Part shown: piece by piece, positions 21,201 to 21,561 of the stretch
How positions within the stretch are numbered: the stretch's first letter is position 1
How the letters are laid out: each line of letters begins with the position of its first letter
NCBI GenBank assembly: GCA_934162535.1
Contig: CAKPJC010000027.1
Coordinates: 1 to 21,561 of the forward strand
Direction: 5' to 3'
DNA length: 21,561 nt
Source: an uncultured Clostridia bacterium
GTDB lineage: Bacteria > Bacillota > Clostridia > TANB77 > CAG-508
Program-made: the position numbers and the translations under genes
The notes under the pieces: model-generated
What the model saw: the letters and a program-made list of their open reading frames with translations, nothing else
Databases searched by the model: none
Told to the model about the DNA's origin: nothing

Positions 21201-21561
21201 ACTATTTTTTTACCATTTGCATATACTGGTAAGTTTTCAAATGTTCTTGACCAATTGTCATTTGCTCCTACTGTTGCTCTTTGTACTTCTGTTCCATTTG
21301 CTTTTAATATTAATGTTACTGTTTCTGGTCTTATTCCATCTTGGTTGTTTTCATCTAACCATTTTTTATTTACTGTTATACTTGTTGTTGCTGGTGTATG
21401 ACTATTTTTTACTGTCATTCCTTCTACTGTTTTTGTATATCCTGTTGTTACTGTTTCTTCATCAACTGTATATACTATTTTTTTACCATTTGCATATACT
21501 GGTAAGTTTTCAAATGTTTTTGACCAATTGTCATTTGCTCCTACTGTTGCTCTTTGTACTT
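18284..21561 (-). CDS. Large Cna-B repeat surface protein with C-terminal vWA domain, N-terminus beyond window
   Basis: The frame is open from the right window edge to the stop at 18284, about 1,091 residues. One partial and six complete Cna-B domains come first (DNA 19502-21561). Each complete one keeps the Lys in VNKxW or VTKEW, the Glu in a YTVxE-type strand and the Asn in TNSH or a variant, so all should form the intramolecular Lys-Asn isopeptide bond of Gram-positive stalks. Then comes a von Willebrand A domain from about 19447, with the metal site DTSGS and a later LTDGEPT. The last 80 residues are beta-rich and end ITYYQVSLLNN, with no LPxTG-like motif, hydrophobic segment or basic tail. 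In most such adhesins the vWA head is N-terminal and the Cna-B stalk leads to the sorting signal; here the order is reversed. It probably acts as an adhesin anchored at its unseen N-terminus. Confidence 0.88.
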   Translation of the reverse strand, partial: VQRATVGANDNWSKTFENLPVYANGKKIVYTVDEETVTTGYTKTVEGMTVKNSHTPATTSITVNKKWLDENNQDGIRPETVTLILKANGTEVQRATVGANDNWSRTFENLPVYANGKKIVYTVDEEIVTTGYTKTVEGMTVTNSHTPATTSVTVNKEWYDNGNQDGKRPDSITVRLLADGTKVKDATITPDNSGNWTYTWSGLAKYKAGQLINYTVLEDAVDGYTTSIPTSLGTTTNGYVGTITNTHEIEKTSVTVNKEWIDGNNQDGIRPDSVNITLDATVTNSDGKEETITIPEAIKTITLNEGNTWTYTWAGLDKYKNGKEIKYIVAENNEDERYTVSIKQNNQTTANGYDYTVTNSYTPEKTSVKVNKVWTDADNQDGIRPDSVSITLTATITNTNGEKENVTIPGTVTRTITLNEGNKWAYTWSGLDKNKAGQKIEYTVVENNVKTGYSVSVVPNNQTAENGYDYTVTNSHTPETTSVTVNKEWNDDSNRDGKRPGSITVRLLADGNQAKDANNNDLIATITPDNSGNWTYTWSGLAKYKAGQKINYTVSENTVENYNENNEQQPEITLEEKTENSYVYKIKNTHTPETINIPVTKEWKDNDYIEARGDKIIVDLYAGTSKVKTIAITSANGWKGAFNDLPKYKAGKLIEYSIKERAVDRYITSITGNSETGFTITNKYQNVIVNKNVVKSVMNEEKFNSKLDFVFVIDTSGSMNEKYNNVKKAQTMVNALNSTMATILENENNRVGVVGYSSAYGGNESHSSVILGLDYYTAENNEFINLEEGYNSTYIQANAKNSSGTKITNYRYVEGATYTQAGIRDGANLLINSSHEEGRIPVIILLTDGEPTRSTQNYSNVGGYNSNGNYGDGSNSTSKSAFYTIMSAKHYKDEVNKAYKTKTNTDIARFFTIGIGMKDTDLYANTLLNPDDQNVTDCSKSNSWTKTYGIYNLMKQNYENILENGKNTFKNDKLNYYSYSDGAFIGNMDEEKLKNILKKTMESIKTYEKETTKTTNIDVDTAIIELEHLDIEKKIEIKINGEATEYTVQELKDNNVVTQTGSKYYMDLNADMFKNKKTIEITYYQVSLLNN
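19502..21561 (-). repeat. Array of Cna-B coding repeats
   Basis: Repeat limits on the DNA are 21385-21113, 21112-20807, 20806-20465, 20464-20120, 20119-19778 and 19777-19502, with a partial one at 21386-21561. Unit lengths are 91, 102, 114, 115, 114 and 92 residues. Units 2 and 5 share near-identical DNA segments (TITPDNSGNWTYTWSGLAKY), as do units 3 and 4. The unit next to the vWA domain is the most diverged. Confidence 0.85.
21143..21561. repeat. Tandem repeat of 273-bp period, nearly identical
   Basis: The sequence from 21416 to the window edge repeats that from 21143 with only two differences in about 146 bases, a spacing of exactly 273 bp or 91 codons. It marks a very recent duplication of one Cna-B unit and may continue beyond the window. 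Confidence 0.88.

Overview
The window looks like chromosomal DNA of an uncultured, very AT-rich, spore-forming anaerobic Firmicute (Clostridia type). The basis is strong GGAGG ribosome sites, a T-box leader on valS, a SleB-type spore cortex hydrolase, a bifunctional AdhE, a long-form HPF, class B sortase and Cna-B surface protein genes, and A/T-ending codons throughout. I cannot name a genus from sequence alone.

Layout. 1-1201 (minus): a membrane-anchored surface protein cut off by the window edge, preceded by a consensus promoter and a leader of about 245 nt that folds into nested helices plus a second hairpin (candidate cis-regulatory RNA). 1268-2377: a membrane-anchored PsbP-like protein. 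2411-5786 (plus): a small unknown gene with its terminator, then a block of two DUF2207-like membrane paralogues and tsaE. 5790-8735 (minus): valS with a full T-box leader. 8799-9146: a compact convergent locus with a 37-residue hydrophobic peptide, two facing sigma-A promoters, a shared bidirectional terminator and a masked ribosome site, which looks like an unannotated type I toxin-antitoxin module. 9176-13964 (minus): adhE and an APH-fold kinase, then an HdeD-like gene and srtB with their own promoter.

13965-15019: a hairpin-rich spacer, a small hydrophobic gene behind a perfect -35/-10 pair but with a start-proximal frame break, and hpf. 15059-15527 (plus): a Ser/Asn-rich exported protein. 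15552-16746 (minus): sleB and rnhA. 16875-18157 (plus): tmcAL. 18238-21561 (minus): the 3' part of a large surface protein with six complete and one partial Cna-B repeats followed by a C-terminal von Willebrand A domain and no visible sorting signal.

The housekeeping genes (valS, tsaE, tmcAL, rnhA, hpf) concern translation, tRNA modification and replication. AdhE points to ethanol fermentation. The surface genes and the sortase show an elaborated cell wall. The two most interesting signals are RNA based: the structured leader at 1032-1164 and the convergent small-peptide locus at 8799-9146. All promoter, terminator and fold calls were made by eye; no search or folding program was run.
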